Part shown: positions 23,859-36,085 of the stretch, piece by piece
How positions within the stretch are numbered: position 1 is the stretch's first letter
Layout of the letters: the number at the start of each line of letters is the position of its first letter
Assembly (NCBI GenBank): GCA_025766275.1
Contig: JAFKAC010000052.1
Location: 124,001-188,000 of the forward strand
Direction: 5' to 3'
Source of the DNA: Lactarius indigo
Taxonomy: Eukaryota; Basidiomycota; Agaricomycetes; Russulales; Russulaceae
DNA length: 64,000 nucleotides
Position numbers and translations under genes: made by a program
Notes under the pieces: model-generated
What the model was told of the DNA's origin: nothing
Database searches by the model: none
The model's input: only the letters and a program-made list of their open reading frames with translations

Positions 23859-25946
23859 ATGCTGCTTTCCACCCTCCAGATAGGCTGCGTCGTATCCTCT
23901 GCTTCTCTAGCATTCCTGTGGGCTTGGAGGCAATGGCGGCGGTTGCCTCCTGGACCTCCTGGACTTCCTTTCCTCGGAAATGTCGCCGACATGCCCAAGG
24001 ACTACGAGTGGAGGCACTGGGCGAAGCATAAAGACATCTACGGTACGCCGTTATTTTCCTCCTTCCCACACGCATTTTTTGATGCATATGGCCGCTATCC
24101 TAGGACCAGTCAGCTCCGTGTGCATCATGGGCCAACCCATCATCATCCTCAATTCCTTGAAGGCGTGCGAGGACCTACTCGAAAAGCGCGCCGTGATCTA
24201 TTCCGGTCGCCCAGTTCTTCGCTTTGCGGGCGAGATGTGAGCTCGTTCCCTCCCTCAAAGACAGATACAGCCCATCTGATAATTTTTACGTAAAAAAAAG
24301 GATTGGTTGGAATCTGCAGATGATCCTTAGTCCATACGGCGAGCGCTTCCGCTCGATGCGCAAGCTTGTGGCTCGTCACATTGGCACCAACACCGCCATC
24401 GCAAAATATCGTCCTGCACAGGAACGCGAGGCGATACACTTCCTTGCCCGCGTTTTGGAGAACCCTGAAAACTTCCTCAAGGACATCCGTCTGTAGGTCA
24501 TGCAGGAAAGAGAGAGACTTGGCAAGACCTGCGCTGACCCCCTCTTATAGATCGGTTGCGGCTATTTTCTTGAAGATGTCCTACGGCTACGACGTCGAAA
24601 GAGAGAAGTCTGACCCTCTCCTGACCGTCATCGACACTGCTGCAGACGAATTCTACATCGCCACGTCGCCGGGTGCATGGCTGGTCGACACTCTCCCAAT
24701 CTGTCAGTTCCTTTTTTTTTTTACTTTTTCTCCGTGACAATTACATTTCGAACTGACCTCTCCAAGTGTGCTATGTCCCAGGGTGGATACCCGGTGCGGG
24801 ATTCAAAAAGGTAGCTGAGCGCTATCGACGTACAAATCTCGAACAAACGTATCGACCTCTAGATTTTGTCAAGCGCCGCATGGTAAGCCCTAGTGATTTA
24901 TAGCTACCGTCAGCCAGAATACTGAACCCAGAACAGCTCGACAAAACCGCAATTCCTTCCTTCACATCCGCCCTCTTAGAGACCGACCTCGGCACTCTGG
25001 ACAAGGAGACACTCCCCTTCGCCGCGACGTCCCTCTTTGGAGGCGGGACAGACACCGTGCGAAATTTCGATTCATGATATAATGCGACCCTCAAGGCTAA
25101 GTGGCCCACAGGTTGTGGCTACTATCAGCACATTTGTACTTGCGATGGTGCTCTTTCCGGACGCGCAGCTCAAAGCACAAGAAGAGATCGATCGCGTCGT
25201 CGGCACGGGCCGTCTTCCAAACTTCACTGATCGCGAGCACTTGCCGTACCTTTCGGCTCTGTACAAGGAGCTCTTGCGATGGCACGTCATCGGTCCAATG
25301 GGTACGTCTGTCTCCTTCCTCAAAAAAAAAAAAAAAACGGTGTGGGCGTGTCTCACGTCCTTTCCAGGGATCCCTCATTCGGCGATCCAAGACGACTGGT
25401 ACGGGGACTATTTCATTCCCAAGGGCTCGTTGGTCATGAGCAATCTCTGGCGAGTTGTCCTCCCCATCCCGTATTTTTTGTCAAGTTCGCTGACTCGCAA
25501 TCGCCCAAAAAGGCAGATCGCGAACGACCCGGAGATTTATGAAGATCCGGGTACGTTCCGCCCGGAACGCTTCTTAGGCGCTCAGAGCGCTCTCGACCCG
25601 CACGCATTCGTGTTCGGCTTTGGGCGACGCGGCTGTCCCGGCGTAGCGCTCGCGGGCGCTACCGTGTACGCGTTCATGTCAGCAGCTCTCGCGACGCTCA
25701 ACTTTGCGCCGGGCCCAGAGGGAGCGCCGAGTCCAGACTTCATCTCTGGGACAGTCAGGTGAGCAGCGGCTAAAACTCCCTTCCTTATCACTGATCCGAG
25801 AGGAACCTTGTTTGTTTGTGGCGGCACTCGCTGACAGTCACCCGAAACCGTTCAAGTGTAGCATAACAGCACGATCGCCCGCCACACTCGAAACTATACG
25901 TGTAGCGTATTCAGAATACCCAATTGAACCTGCGTCAAAGTTCTAG
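23859..25946 (+). CDS. Cytochrome P450 A1
   Basis: Membrane-anchored haem monooxygenase. Exon model: 23859-24042, 24104-24236, 24301-24492, 24551-24702, 24767-24882, 24937-25056, 25112-25301, 25368-25449, 25513-25758 and 25838-25946. This totals 1524 nt, or 507 aa, a normal P450 length. An N-terminal hydrophobic anchor is followed by the hinge RRLPPGPPGLPFLGN. The I-helix reads FGGGTDT, the ExxR motif is KELLRW, then FRPERF and the haem-binding FGFGRRGCPG. This resembles the many fungal P450s related to O-methylsterigmatocystin oxidoreductase. I chose the ATG at 23859 over one at 23811 because the paralog at 36086 starts at the equivalent position. Two oddities: the intron 25450-25512 has a GC donor, and intron 25302-25367 is absent from the paralog. 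Likely acts in the neighbouring prenyltransferase/P450 cluster; substrate unknown. Confidence 0.9.
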
Positions 25947-28243
25947 TCCATGTACAGTATCGCTTGGCGGAACTGCTGTAGCTTCTTGGTGTACTACCAT
26001 ATGCTGTATATGTGTTTTCAGCTACCCACATGTGTGATAGCGATAACGGCCCATTTTGTGACGAATGAAAATGAACCCGTGGGATGCACACCTCAGATTT
26101 CGATTTGTAACTCACCATCGCCGACACCACAGAGGTCCTGATGGAGGTTCAGAGGGGCCTAAATGCATGGGTATTGAGGCCTTGAAATGGTCATGGCACC
26201 ACTGGCGGTCATCAGCGAGACATCAACCGACCTGAGAGTGTGTTGGACGTACTGGGCCCAGTACTGTATTGCAATACACCAGGTGCCACGTGGTTCTTTC
26301 TCCCCGAAACAGGCAACAGCGCTGACTAGTTCCTGTTAGGTTCATGACTACGCAGAATTTCTCAGAGACCCGTCGTACTGGGACTATGATAAAAAGAGCA
26401 CTGATTGACTCTGATTGACAACTGGATTGGGCCTGGGGAATAAGCTCGAGGCGTATGCTATTGGTGAAAAAACAGCGCACTGGCAGGAAATCGTGTGCGA
26501 GCTCATGGGAAACCGGCGTGATGCTCCAAGGACCCTGGATGTGAGGGCAAACCCATAAGGCACGAAACTTAATCCGCTTCCAGAGCGCCAATCTCAAATG
26601 CGGCCACATCGCAAGTTTTATCGCAGCGTTCGGTTTTTTGTCACTTGCGTGTTCCCCACTATACCATGTACTAAACTATCCCCAAAATGGAGGAATGGAA
26701 GGATAGGATAGAATGGCTTAGTGTGCGTGGCGTGCGCGAGGACGCAGAAGACGACGAACTGTACGTATTAAAGCACTCTAGTAGCTGTATGAGGAATGGT
26801 GAATCAGCAGGCGGATTATCCAGATGTATCAAATTGATATCTCTGAAGAAAGCGAGTCTATCTCACGATGGATGAATAGATCGTCCGAAGGAACGCCGAC
26901 GTTGACTTCCCCACATGCCCACGATCTCTGGTCCCAGCTCCGGAATGGAGAGTAGAAGAAAGTAGTATGCCTGCCGTTCGGGTCCTGTCATGTATGGTAG
27001 TATGGTCGTCAAATACATGTGAGCTGCAAGGTTTGGCTGTTCCTTGCGCTGGGCACCCCTCTGCCCTCAGCGCTTCCAGGGAAACAAGTCGACCGAATTA
27101 GAAGAAAACACAGTGCAGCCCTTATCGCGGGTGTGAGACTTGGGCCATTGTGATTCGCTAGGTCCCCCGTAGTTGGATGTGAGGCCGAGAACCCTAGAGT
27201 CGGTCGCGTTAACGCCTCCATGTTGCCGCTGTTGAAAAGAGGTCGGGAGGGGAACGAGGCTGACGCGACTTTGCCAGTATGGTAATCTACTTCAGAAGGA
27301 TGACAGGTCGACTGACAAGACGGGACGAGGCTGCTGCGATGTAGTCGATGCGAAGCCCGTGTGCCCCTAGGCGAGAAAAACTTTCTTTGGAATAATCAAG
27401 TGCAGATCTTTGGCCAAGACAGCTCAATGATCGCGAAAGGCCCACGTTTGAGTAGAACCTCATGAGAGTGAGCCGCAATATTCAAGAGTCGCTGGTGTTA
27501 TGCTTGCAGGTGTACCTGAAGGATGACTGATTGCTCGAGAGGTGTGAAACCGTTTGCACCAGCGGCACGAGAAAACACGGCAAAGTCGATATCACTTCCG
27601 AAAGCAGCAGAAAACCCAACGGAAGTCTGTATGTTGATTTAAAAAAAAAAAAAAAAGAAAGACCGTCAAGGAGACGGAATTCAACTGTACTGATGAGGCA
27701 TATCAGACAAATCAGATCATTGAGGTTGGGTCGAGCCCTGAGCAGACTGTATGCGACGATGATCCGAGAGAGTGGTGAGGTACTAGGCGTGGAGGGGATC
27801 TCGGACTTGCTGCCCCCTCAAATTAAGTAAAGTGGCTCGCGGAAATGTTAAGACAAGTACGGAATTCCCAATGCCTGAGCGTTCGGGGGGCTGAAAATGC
27901 CATGGAGCAGGAGTGATAGTGGAACACATACAGTACAGTACGGCGAAACTACGGAAATGAACGATGAGTCATCGCGGAGTTTAAAGTTGAGTTGCAGTAC
28001 AGTAATGCGGCCCACTACTGTACCGGCGCCGGCGCTTGTCATCACTGGCAGTTGAGGAGTTGAGATGTTCTACCGTAGCACGTCAAGTTGTCGACGAGTC
28101 CAGATACGTACAGTACCATATCGAACTCTTGAACATGCATAGTAAAGTTCTTCTGTTCTTATACTCCAAAGATACGGAAGTGGAATCGAAAAAAAAAGTT
28201 ACGCTCTCGTACACTGAATCTAGATGCCCCGTCTCCCCTTGGA
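25947..28243. other. No recognised gene
   Basis: About 2.3 kb between P450 A1 and the 3' end of P450 B. Short frames only. An A-tract lies at about 27641-27656. Copies of ACAGTACAGTA-type motifs occur near 27930 and 28000. I see no further cluster gene here. Confidence 0.35.
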
Positions 28244-30262
28244 CTAATCCGAGACAGGCTTACAATACGCGTGCAAATGCGGGCCCTTGAATACCGGCTC
28301 GAAATGCTCTACAACGCTGAGATCTCCGGACCTGCATACGGGACCTTCTTCAGCGACGAAGTAACACGGCAAGGACAAGGCGCTATCCTAACCTTTTCGC
28401 GTCCAAAGTCACGTCAAAACGACGGAAAACGCCGGCAATGACGAGATACAGATTGCAATACGCCAAGTTCATACCTAAGCAACTTCGCGGACCTTTCGAG
28501 AATGACACAAGCGAGCCCTCAAGTGTCTTTGCATCTTCTCCTAGCCAACGCTCTGGGATGAACGTATCTGGGTCGGGGAACACAGCGGGTGAGCGGAGTA
28601 CACAAAGGAACCATTGGCTGACAACAGTCTGCGATCCAGTGAGCACGCATCGGAATCGGTTGGGCCACATAACCAAGGACTTACCCCACCAGGAACGAAA
28701 GTTCCACCTATCGTTGCTCCCTCTGGGGGAACAACACGCGGTAGCGCTGCTCCTCCTGGAAACATGCGAAGCCCCTCTTTTACAACTGCAGTCTTCAAGA
28801 AGCCACTCAGGACTCTGACTGAACCGGCCATTGTTGTAAGGACTTACCAAGTACGGCAGCTTTTCAAGGACCTCGTAACGTGGTACCTCTTCCAGAACCG
28901 GCCATGCTGTACGCAATTCGTTTACAAGTCGTTGCTGTGCTTCGGGGTTATGCAAAAGATGATACGAGATTGTTGTCGCAGCGACTGCGGTCGTGTCCGA
29001 GCCAGCACCGAGTAACGTCTGTGCTTCGTGCCATAAGTTCAGCCTGGAGGGCAGTGGTCTTCCTTTATTAGCATCGGCATCCAACAACGAATGATAAATG
29101 ATTTTGTGGGACGCATTTTCAAGGCTGGATGGGTCACGTAGGATTTCGTCAATCTGGTCCATCAATGTCTATAGGGGGAACATGTCAATTGTCGCCTTTG
29201 CTTTAGAGAGAATACCCACCTTACGAAGAAGAAATATCGCCCTCGTCATGGGAGAACCGAAATTCTTACCAAACCACATAGGAATGCAACGCATCATCTT
29301 CACTAGAGTCTTCGAATACTTGCGAACGGTAACGAAACATATGGCCACTTGGGCAGCAATAACAATATCAGACCGAAAGTCTGGCACATTGGTCGCATCC
29401 CAATTTTTCGCGTAGCAGAAGGCCATGATCACGTCAACACCAAAGCAGTGAAAGCCCAGCACGAGATCGCTAGACCTTCCTTTTGTATCGCCTGAACCAA
29501 AAGTTTCGAACCACAGCGCCTATTCAAACCAAACTGCTCTTACCTGACGCAAATTGACGAGCCAAGGCGTCGCAAAGAACGTTCACCTGACAGATTGATA
29601 AGCAAATAAAACAGTTACCTCGTTGGTGGGACTGCATCCTACCCGTTCCTGTACGAGATCCTGCATTTGGAGGATCGATGTCCTGGAGAAGAATGGGGAA
29701 ATGACATCTCTACGCTGTTTAGCGTCTGAGTAGTGTATGGACCCGAATGATGATGTGCTTTGATCGAAAGCGTCGTAAAGCAAGTGGTCCTTGTCCCACT
29801 TGTTCTTGTGGTTGTATATGTCGTTGTACGCAGCGGGATTCGAAAAGTGAAGCTGCGAGCAAAGTAATCCGGGCGTCAGATGGAGGAAAATAGCACATTC
29901 AGTCGACTCGTACGGACCTCGTTAGGCGTCAAGCGAACAATGTCTCCTGGAGAGAAAAGTATATCATAAGGAATGACAATTCGGGTAATTTGCGCACCAT
30001 ATTGTCGGTGAAGTTCTACGCGCAAGTCGCCCAGTGACTCGCCCATGACGATCTCGCGATACGCCAGCCACAGCCTGGAACATGCGGCGAGTTTGGGTCC
30101 AGGAAAGTGAGACAGCGGGTGGAAATATAGGTTGTACAGGATTCGCCAAACGGAAAAGGTCAGGATGGCGGCGAACCCCATGAGGCAGCTTGACAGAGAG
30201 AAGAGGGCCATGACGATGGGGATGGTCCATTGCCCTCGCGATTGATTTAAAAGGAGCCCCAA
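28244..30262 (-). CDS. Cytochrome P450 B
   Basis: A second P450, of a different family from A1/A2. It has a hydrophobic anchor, then NLYFHPLSHFPGPKLAACSR, as in CYP65/trichothecene-oxygenase-like enzymes. Other blocks are YGDIVRLTPNE (after intron removal), SAFGS-like SSFGSIHYSDAKQRRD, I-helix LLGAGSDTT, ExxR KEGLRMFPG, FIPERWLG and haem motif FSKGPRSCLG. The open frame appears to end after DAKRLG. A 61-nt intron (28332-28392) instead joins DAKR to SGDLSVVEHFEPVFKGPHLH and a natural P450 end (stop 28244-28246). About eight introns are present and all phases I checked agree, including exons near 29.5 kb (VNVLCDALARQFASG). The start is at 30262, or possibly the internal ATG at 30211. It points toward the prenyltransferase gene and probably belongs to the same pathway. 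Confidence 0.85.
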
Positions 30263-32020
30263 GCCTGAGGTTGGCCCTCACTGGCATCGGATCATTCAAG
30301 TTTGCAAGGGGTCGCCGCTTCCGGTCCTCGCCTGTGACTGATCTGAGCTGCCACCGTACTGTGACCACGGCGAGTTAATTCACCCAACAGGAAGGTTGTT
30401 GTTGGTGGGCACGAGCCTTGGGACACTTGCAAACCGCATATTACACACCATTCAGATGCTGGTGTAGCTGAGTCACCTTTACTGTAGGAGCACTGTAAGT
30501 CGAAATTACCTAAGAACGTGTGGATCGTGAACGCGTGAACAAGAACATCCACGGCAGTGACTGCGCGATCTAAAAGTGAGCCCGGGTCTTGCCTTTACCG
30601 CCATTGCGGACACATCCGTGGACACATGATATTTCTTTTTCGCGTTCCTCCTAGTAGGCTTACCAGAGTACTACTGCTTGCTTTACAGTCAGCCTCTTGT
30701 TAATCAAAAAGCTGCCACGTCACACAAACCATCCAAGCACAGCTCACGGGGCAGGAAACAGAAGAAAGAAAGACATCTCGACTTGATCAAAAAGAGTGAC
30801 TCATGACGGGATGTCGCCAAGAAAGGGGTGATGGCAACGGCCAATGGGCACAGCGAAGACCGCCACAGCGTAAGGAAACCAAAGACATGGGCCTGCACAA
30901 CACCAGAATAGGTTGGCGACAGTTCTCGCACCTGCAAGTCTTTTGCACTCCTACTATGCTACTGTAGTAATAATAATGCTACCAGTCCATGACACGCGCA
31001 TAAAAAGACCATCGGGGCCCTCGTGCTCCCCATGAGGAACGCGATCAGTCAAGTACGCATTCGTAATCCCAAAAGTTTTTTGTACCAATAAGATCGCTTT
31101 CTCAAGCACTTTCTCCTCCCGACAAGCGAGAAGTCGATCGACACCTATATAGAAATTTATCGCATGATTTGACCCTGAGTCAGGTCGGCGGCGGCCCGGG
31201 GTCCTGATCTGATTACGAGAGTCGGGAACGAGGTCGAGGGGTCGTCAGGTCGTGCGTCACGCGTCAAGCGCATCAGGGTCGGGCCAGGGTTCAGAACGTT
31301 TAGAACATTCAGGTCTTTCAGGGCTGGGCCAGGGTCTGACCTCGTGAGAGCTCTAGTCACGACCGCGCCGGTGCATACAGACCACTGCCAAGATACAGAC
31401 GCACCACCTGGCAGTCCATTATGGTTAGACTGCAGGATTTCATTGCGAAGGATACCTTTCGAGGTGCACTCAGTCTGCAGACTACAGCGGCCCGGTGCCT
31501 GGTCTGTGCCCTGAACGCCACTTGGACTTACTATACCCATCTCACTCCAGGGGACCAGAAAAGTGTGAGACTTCATTCCACTTTTCGATCGCGTGCATAA
31601 CATCCCCTCAGATCAGCAATAGTTGACCTTATTGATGTATTATAACACCCTAGCCCAACAGAACCATGTGGAACCCTCAACATCGTTGGGATCTGGGGGT
31701 CAGGGTCCTTACATTTTACGCCCTTCGTTAAATAGATCCTTCTATAGTTTAAGATCTATATCTCATATCAATAGATGCTACTTGATCTACTGAATTTCTT
31801 TTGGGCTGAAGTGATGATTTGATCTACTGCAATCTTTAAAATTTGAATAAGGCTGAACATTTGCATTACTACGAACACGACCATGACAGGTTTTATCCAA
31901 TTAGGTCACACCAGTATGCCGCCAGTCCATATCAACTCTGTCAACTCGGAAACACATGAGGCCGTTCATTTCGGGGTCAGGGAAACACAACTATTATATG
32001 CGAGATACGTGAGAGAAACC
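30263..32020. other. No recognised gene
   Basis: About 1.75 kb between two minus-strand genes. A 148-codon minus-strand frame at 31157-31603 has an imperfect short internal repeat (GGGCCAGGGT...) and no recognised motif. The 31.65-31.97 kb part is AT-rich. Confidence 0.35.
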
Positions 32021-33437
32021 TCATCCAAGAACATAATCTACAAATAGCCCACCCCAAACAATACCACCAAATGCGAACCCATTGGACTCGAACTATCCCA
32101 CAATTAGTACACTCGGCCGAAACGAGTGAGTGTGGGAAACGTACTTCACGGAGACAGCTCTTCGGGTCGTCGACGTTGAGATTTTTGAGTTGCCGAGCAA
32201 GGTGGACAGCTGCACCTCCAACGGTAAGAATAAAGTAGGGGATGCCTTGGTTGTTCAACACCCCAGCCATCGCCAAGCATGCAACGAACACTCCGGCGAA
32301 TGCTGCGAGGACCTCTTTCACATGGTTACCAAACAGCAGTGCGGTGGACTTTACGCCAGCCTGCACATCATCACGCTTATCCTGGCAAGCGTAAACCGTA
32401 TCTACGCGGTTCAGAGATGAGCGGGTGCACGGATTAGGAAGGTACGGCCCACCATAGTAAAGAGTCCAACTATGGACGGTTTCCTCAGCACATACGAGAC
32501 AAAGACGTAAATTATTACTCACCACCACAAACCAAAGAGAAGAGCCCCAGATGCGGGGTCTAGTCGCCCACGTAATGCGCCCCAAGCCACGAGGGATAGC
32601 ATGTTGATCGACACGCCTGAAAAGAAGGAGGTTTAATTGCGGTGCGCGCACAGCGGGCCCCACATACCCAACCAGGCCTGCGGCCAGTACGTTATGCGTT
32701 TCATGAATGGGTAGAACCCTGCCAACGGGAAAATAGTGAGGAGACCAAGCTTCCAGCTATCGAGTGAACTCTGCGTCAGCCGAGGCTCAACGAACAACGA
32801 TGAACTTACGCAAGAGTGTTGACCGGCCAGAGCATAGCGACGAGTAACACGATATGGATCGCCAAAAAAGCGGAGGCACCAGGAACTGAAACACGCCCGT
32901 CGGCCACGGGCCTATGCTTGGTGCGTTCTGTCGGACGGCAGGTGCCAGTCAGTGAACAGGGTAATCTTGACCTCGTGCCCCCCCTTACTTACCTACTTGT
33001 CGGTCAAATTTGCGATCGACAATGTCATCCCACACGCAACCGGCGCCTAGATATCGGTAAGAACAGCCAAGCTGCGAGAGAATAGAGCCATACTATTATG
33101 AGAGTGACAGCATGAGGTGATCAGCCTAAAGAAGCATACCCGAGTCCGCACTCACCTGTGCGAAAGGGCCGCGCCAACCAGAGCGTAGACGAGGTTCGAA
33201 GCATAAGTTTGTAGAGGCATTGATAGTGGGCGTGCAGCCATCGTCATCCCCCAGGCTGGGACCCATAGAAATAGATTAGCTAAGTCACCGGGGGTTGGAG
33301 GGTGATGGCGCACCGCACGGCCAGAAAACGAGCATCGAACCGGCGAATATATGGACGCGCGAGAGCTCAATCTGAAGTCGTGTACACTCAGCGAAACTGG
33401 GGACTGACGGAGATATGAAGTTGAAGAACCCACCCAT
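32021..33437 (-). CDS. UbiA-family aromatic prenyltransferase
   Basis: Integral-membrane prenyltransferase that joins an isoprenoid diphosphate to an aromatic or similar acceptor, as in ubiquinone (Coq2) and fungal meroterpenoid pathways. The first Asp-rich motif reads GCVWDDIVDRKFDRQVERTKHRP and the second YACQDKRDDVQAGVKSTALL; both metal/diphosphate sites look intact. Other family blocks are ARVHKF-like SRVHIFAG, LVFWPCAWGMTMAA, GFYPFMKRITYWPQAWLG and WGALRG. After a GTACGT intron the C-terminus reads FESNGFAFGGIVWGG, ending at 32021-32023. My preferred start is the ATG at 33437 (MGGFFNFISPSVP). One junction, between exon 2 (ends 33156) and the exon holding motif 1, does not close in frame with the splice sites I can see. 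This is either a missed small exon or a 1-nt lesion. Location between P450 B and P450 A2 suggests a biosynthetic role rather than Coq2. Confidence 0.82.
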
Positions 33438-36010
33438 GGCCAGAGATCTGGAAGGGGTGATGACTTCTCCATGATAATAGCAGACGACTTGAAAGTAGTA
33501 TGGGGGGGGGAAGTTATACTCCTTGCTTTTTGCATCCCAATCGATTCGAATGCCTTTTATTGACCATTGCACTTACAGCATGAGGGAGGGGGATCTGAGG
33601 CAAGGTTTGGGCGCTTTGAGCGCTTGCTTGTCGGGATGGCATATCACATAGTACATTGCACTGTTTCCCCGAATCAGATACAACAAATCAGGCAGGAAGA
33701 TCCCAAGCTTGGAGTATTGACCTAACGCCTGTGATAGGAAGATCGAAGCTCCGAAATCGCCTGAAACTCCAGAGGAGTAACAGTGAGTTCCCTTGTAAGG
33801 AATGTCCGTCATCGGCTCAAGATTTAGTCCTGAATGACGCTTCGAATCGAAGCTGATAGCGCTGAAACCTTGTACGCAGCTTGGTGGCTTGATCGGCCGA
33901 AGTCGCGCACGACCCCAGACCGCCCGAGTCACAAAATAAAGAATTAAAAAAATAATTGCGTTGGCGTACCATGGTCATGGCTCACGGCTCCAGCAGGGAC
34001 AAGACTCAGACGCCCAGTCTTCAAGCTTCAAGTCCAAGTCTTTGTTCATACACGGCGGTTGGTGTGCCTTTCATCTTGGATTACGTAAGTTTCCGGATAG
34101 TTTAGTTGATAGGTCTTGGTGCTGTGCCAGTTGCATGTGCTCTTAGCGTCGTGCTCAACCGCCGCGAGCTATCTTATGTCAAAAGATGTACCTGATACCT
34201 ATCAGAGAGGATATATTGATTGAGAGAAGCAGTCGGAAGTGGGGATTTTCCGGAAAAGTAAACGGGCGCATCTTCAAGTTGTGGAGTGCAAAAGGATTGA
34301 CGTACTCGTTACAGCGTCTACCACAGCCAGGTTGGCGACGTTCATGACCTTTCTTATCGGCACTTCCATGGAACCATGCACCGTTGATAGTCCGCGGGGA
34401 TCGCACTAAATTTGAAGAGGAGTATCAGGGGACACTTGTTCGGATATGCACAGTAACAACAGTAGCACTTTGTAACAACTGGCATGCATGCACGTTTTCT
34501 CGCCTGTCATATATCATAATGCGGCGTGCTTCTTGGCGAACACGTGCATAGTACCAACTCATCAATCGTGAGAATATATGCGATCAACGCGGTGCAAATC
34601 TAAGTTTAGTTCGAGAACATGATGGGCTAGTTAGCGCTGTAGACTCGGAGATTGTGATTGTATCCGTGGGTGGCGGACTACCAATCATTGTGGGTCATTT
34701 TCGGTCGTTGTCTTATCCCGCCGGCCTTGTTTTGTCCACCGACCCCACTTACCAATTCGTTGCGTAGTCGAAGGATACAGTAGACTGATTACGTACCGTA
34801 ATCAATATCACCAATTTTTTACGCACTATTCGACTCAAGATGCACAGTTGAGGAAAAAAAATAAATATTAGGGACAGCGCATTGTACAGTATCTCAAGTG
34901 AAGCGCTATAATACGGAATAAGAGGCTTGCCCCAAGGCAAACAAGGCGCACAACACAGTAATGGATCTCCTGTACTGTATATCGCAGGCGACAAGCATGC
35001 GCATTGCGCACTGACATCCCTGGTTTCGTTTGACTTTTGATTTCCATCACGAAACTTTTTTTTTCATATGAGCAGGGGAAACACATGTACAGCAGCGCTC
35101 AAGTGCCCGGGGCCCGACACATCCCTGCAGCCCTGAACAAATGACTGGCGCCGTTGCCCCAACCCGCTGCTAGTGAGTACTAGTGAGTAGCCGTGCGAAT
35201 CAGGGATCCTCAAGGGGGTTCCCTTGCATCGCTCGCTCCCCGAGCCCAATCACAACAGCACATTGAAGCTCCTGTGGCCTAAGTGAGATGCGGTTTTTAA
35301 GTCTCTACCTTCTTCCACAGGAGCATCGGTAATCTCGTTGTCGATCGATGACCACATTGCTTGTTTCCGGGACCACAGATCTACTCTACCAGGAATTGAC
35401 AAAACGGCGCGTGAGAAATCTGCGATTTTAGTGCAACTCCGCCGTCGCCGTGGTTCCATACGTCTTGGCTCCACTACGACAGAAAGCCGCCCCGGGTGCA
35501 GTGTTTCAACGAAACGCATCAGGCGGACCCCCGAACGTCCCTGAGAAGCCAGTAGAACATACTACACTTTTCAGGAATGTGTGGTGTATGCTTGACCAAG
35601 AAATTAATTGGCACTGATGGGAATTGGGCGCAAGATTGGGCGGTCAGGTGGGCGGGGGGGGATTTGACCAATGGCAAATGTCCATGTTTCTGACATCCGT
35701 ACTGTACAGTAGCACCGGTGCCGAACGAACAGTTTCTATTCGATGGCGACTAGATGGTTCCCCGTCGCCACAACTACGTATATCTTCGCGGCCAGTTATT
35801 GCCCGTATAATTAGGTAAAGTGGGGGGCCTTCGCTCGCTTGGCGCCTCGTTCCTCTCTTTCTCTTCTCCATCCGGATACAGAGTGTCGGTTAGTGCCGGT
35901 TATCTTGCCGATTATCATTTGTCAGAAATTTATCTATGACAAATCCATTTTTCATCACACAGCTGCATGCAGCCATGATCCAGCCATGGTGCACTGTACA
36001 ACAATTGTAG
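33438..36010. other. Intergenic, no recognised gene
   Basis: Contains a 119-codon minus-strand frame at 33573-33932 without recognised motif; it could hold an upstream exon of the prenyltransferase gene. The remainder (33.95-36.0 kb) has short frames only, AT-rich pieces near 34.8 kb and several CTGTAC/GTACAG palindromes (34880, 34972, 35702). Confidence 0.35.
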
Positions 36011-36085
36011 TCACAGCGCCACCGGCGCCGACCATAAAAATACCTGCCAGGAACAGACGCGTAGACGTTAACGGCCCCCCACACC
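36011..36085 (+). promoter_or_regulatory. Promoter of P450 A2
   Basis: TCACAGCGCCACCGG, then CATAAAAATA at about 36033-36042, then GCCAGGAACAGACG. These match the blocks upstream of P450 A1 in order and spacing. Confidence 0.6.

Noticed and set aside
30300..32020. Possible extra biosynthetic gene between P450 B and the prenyltransferase
   Set aside because: The only sizeable frame (31157-31603) has short repeats and no enzyme motif.
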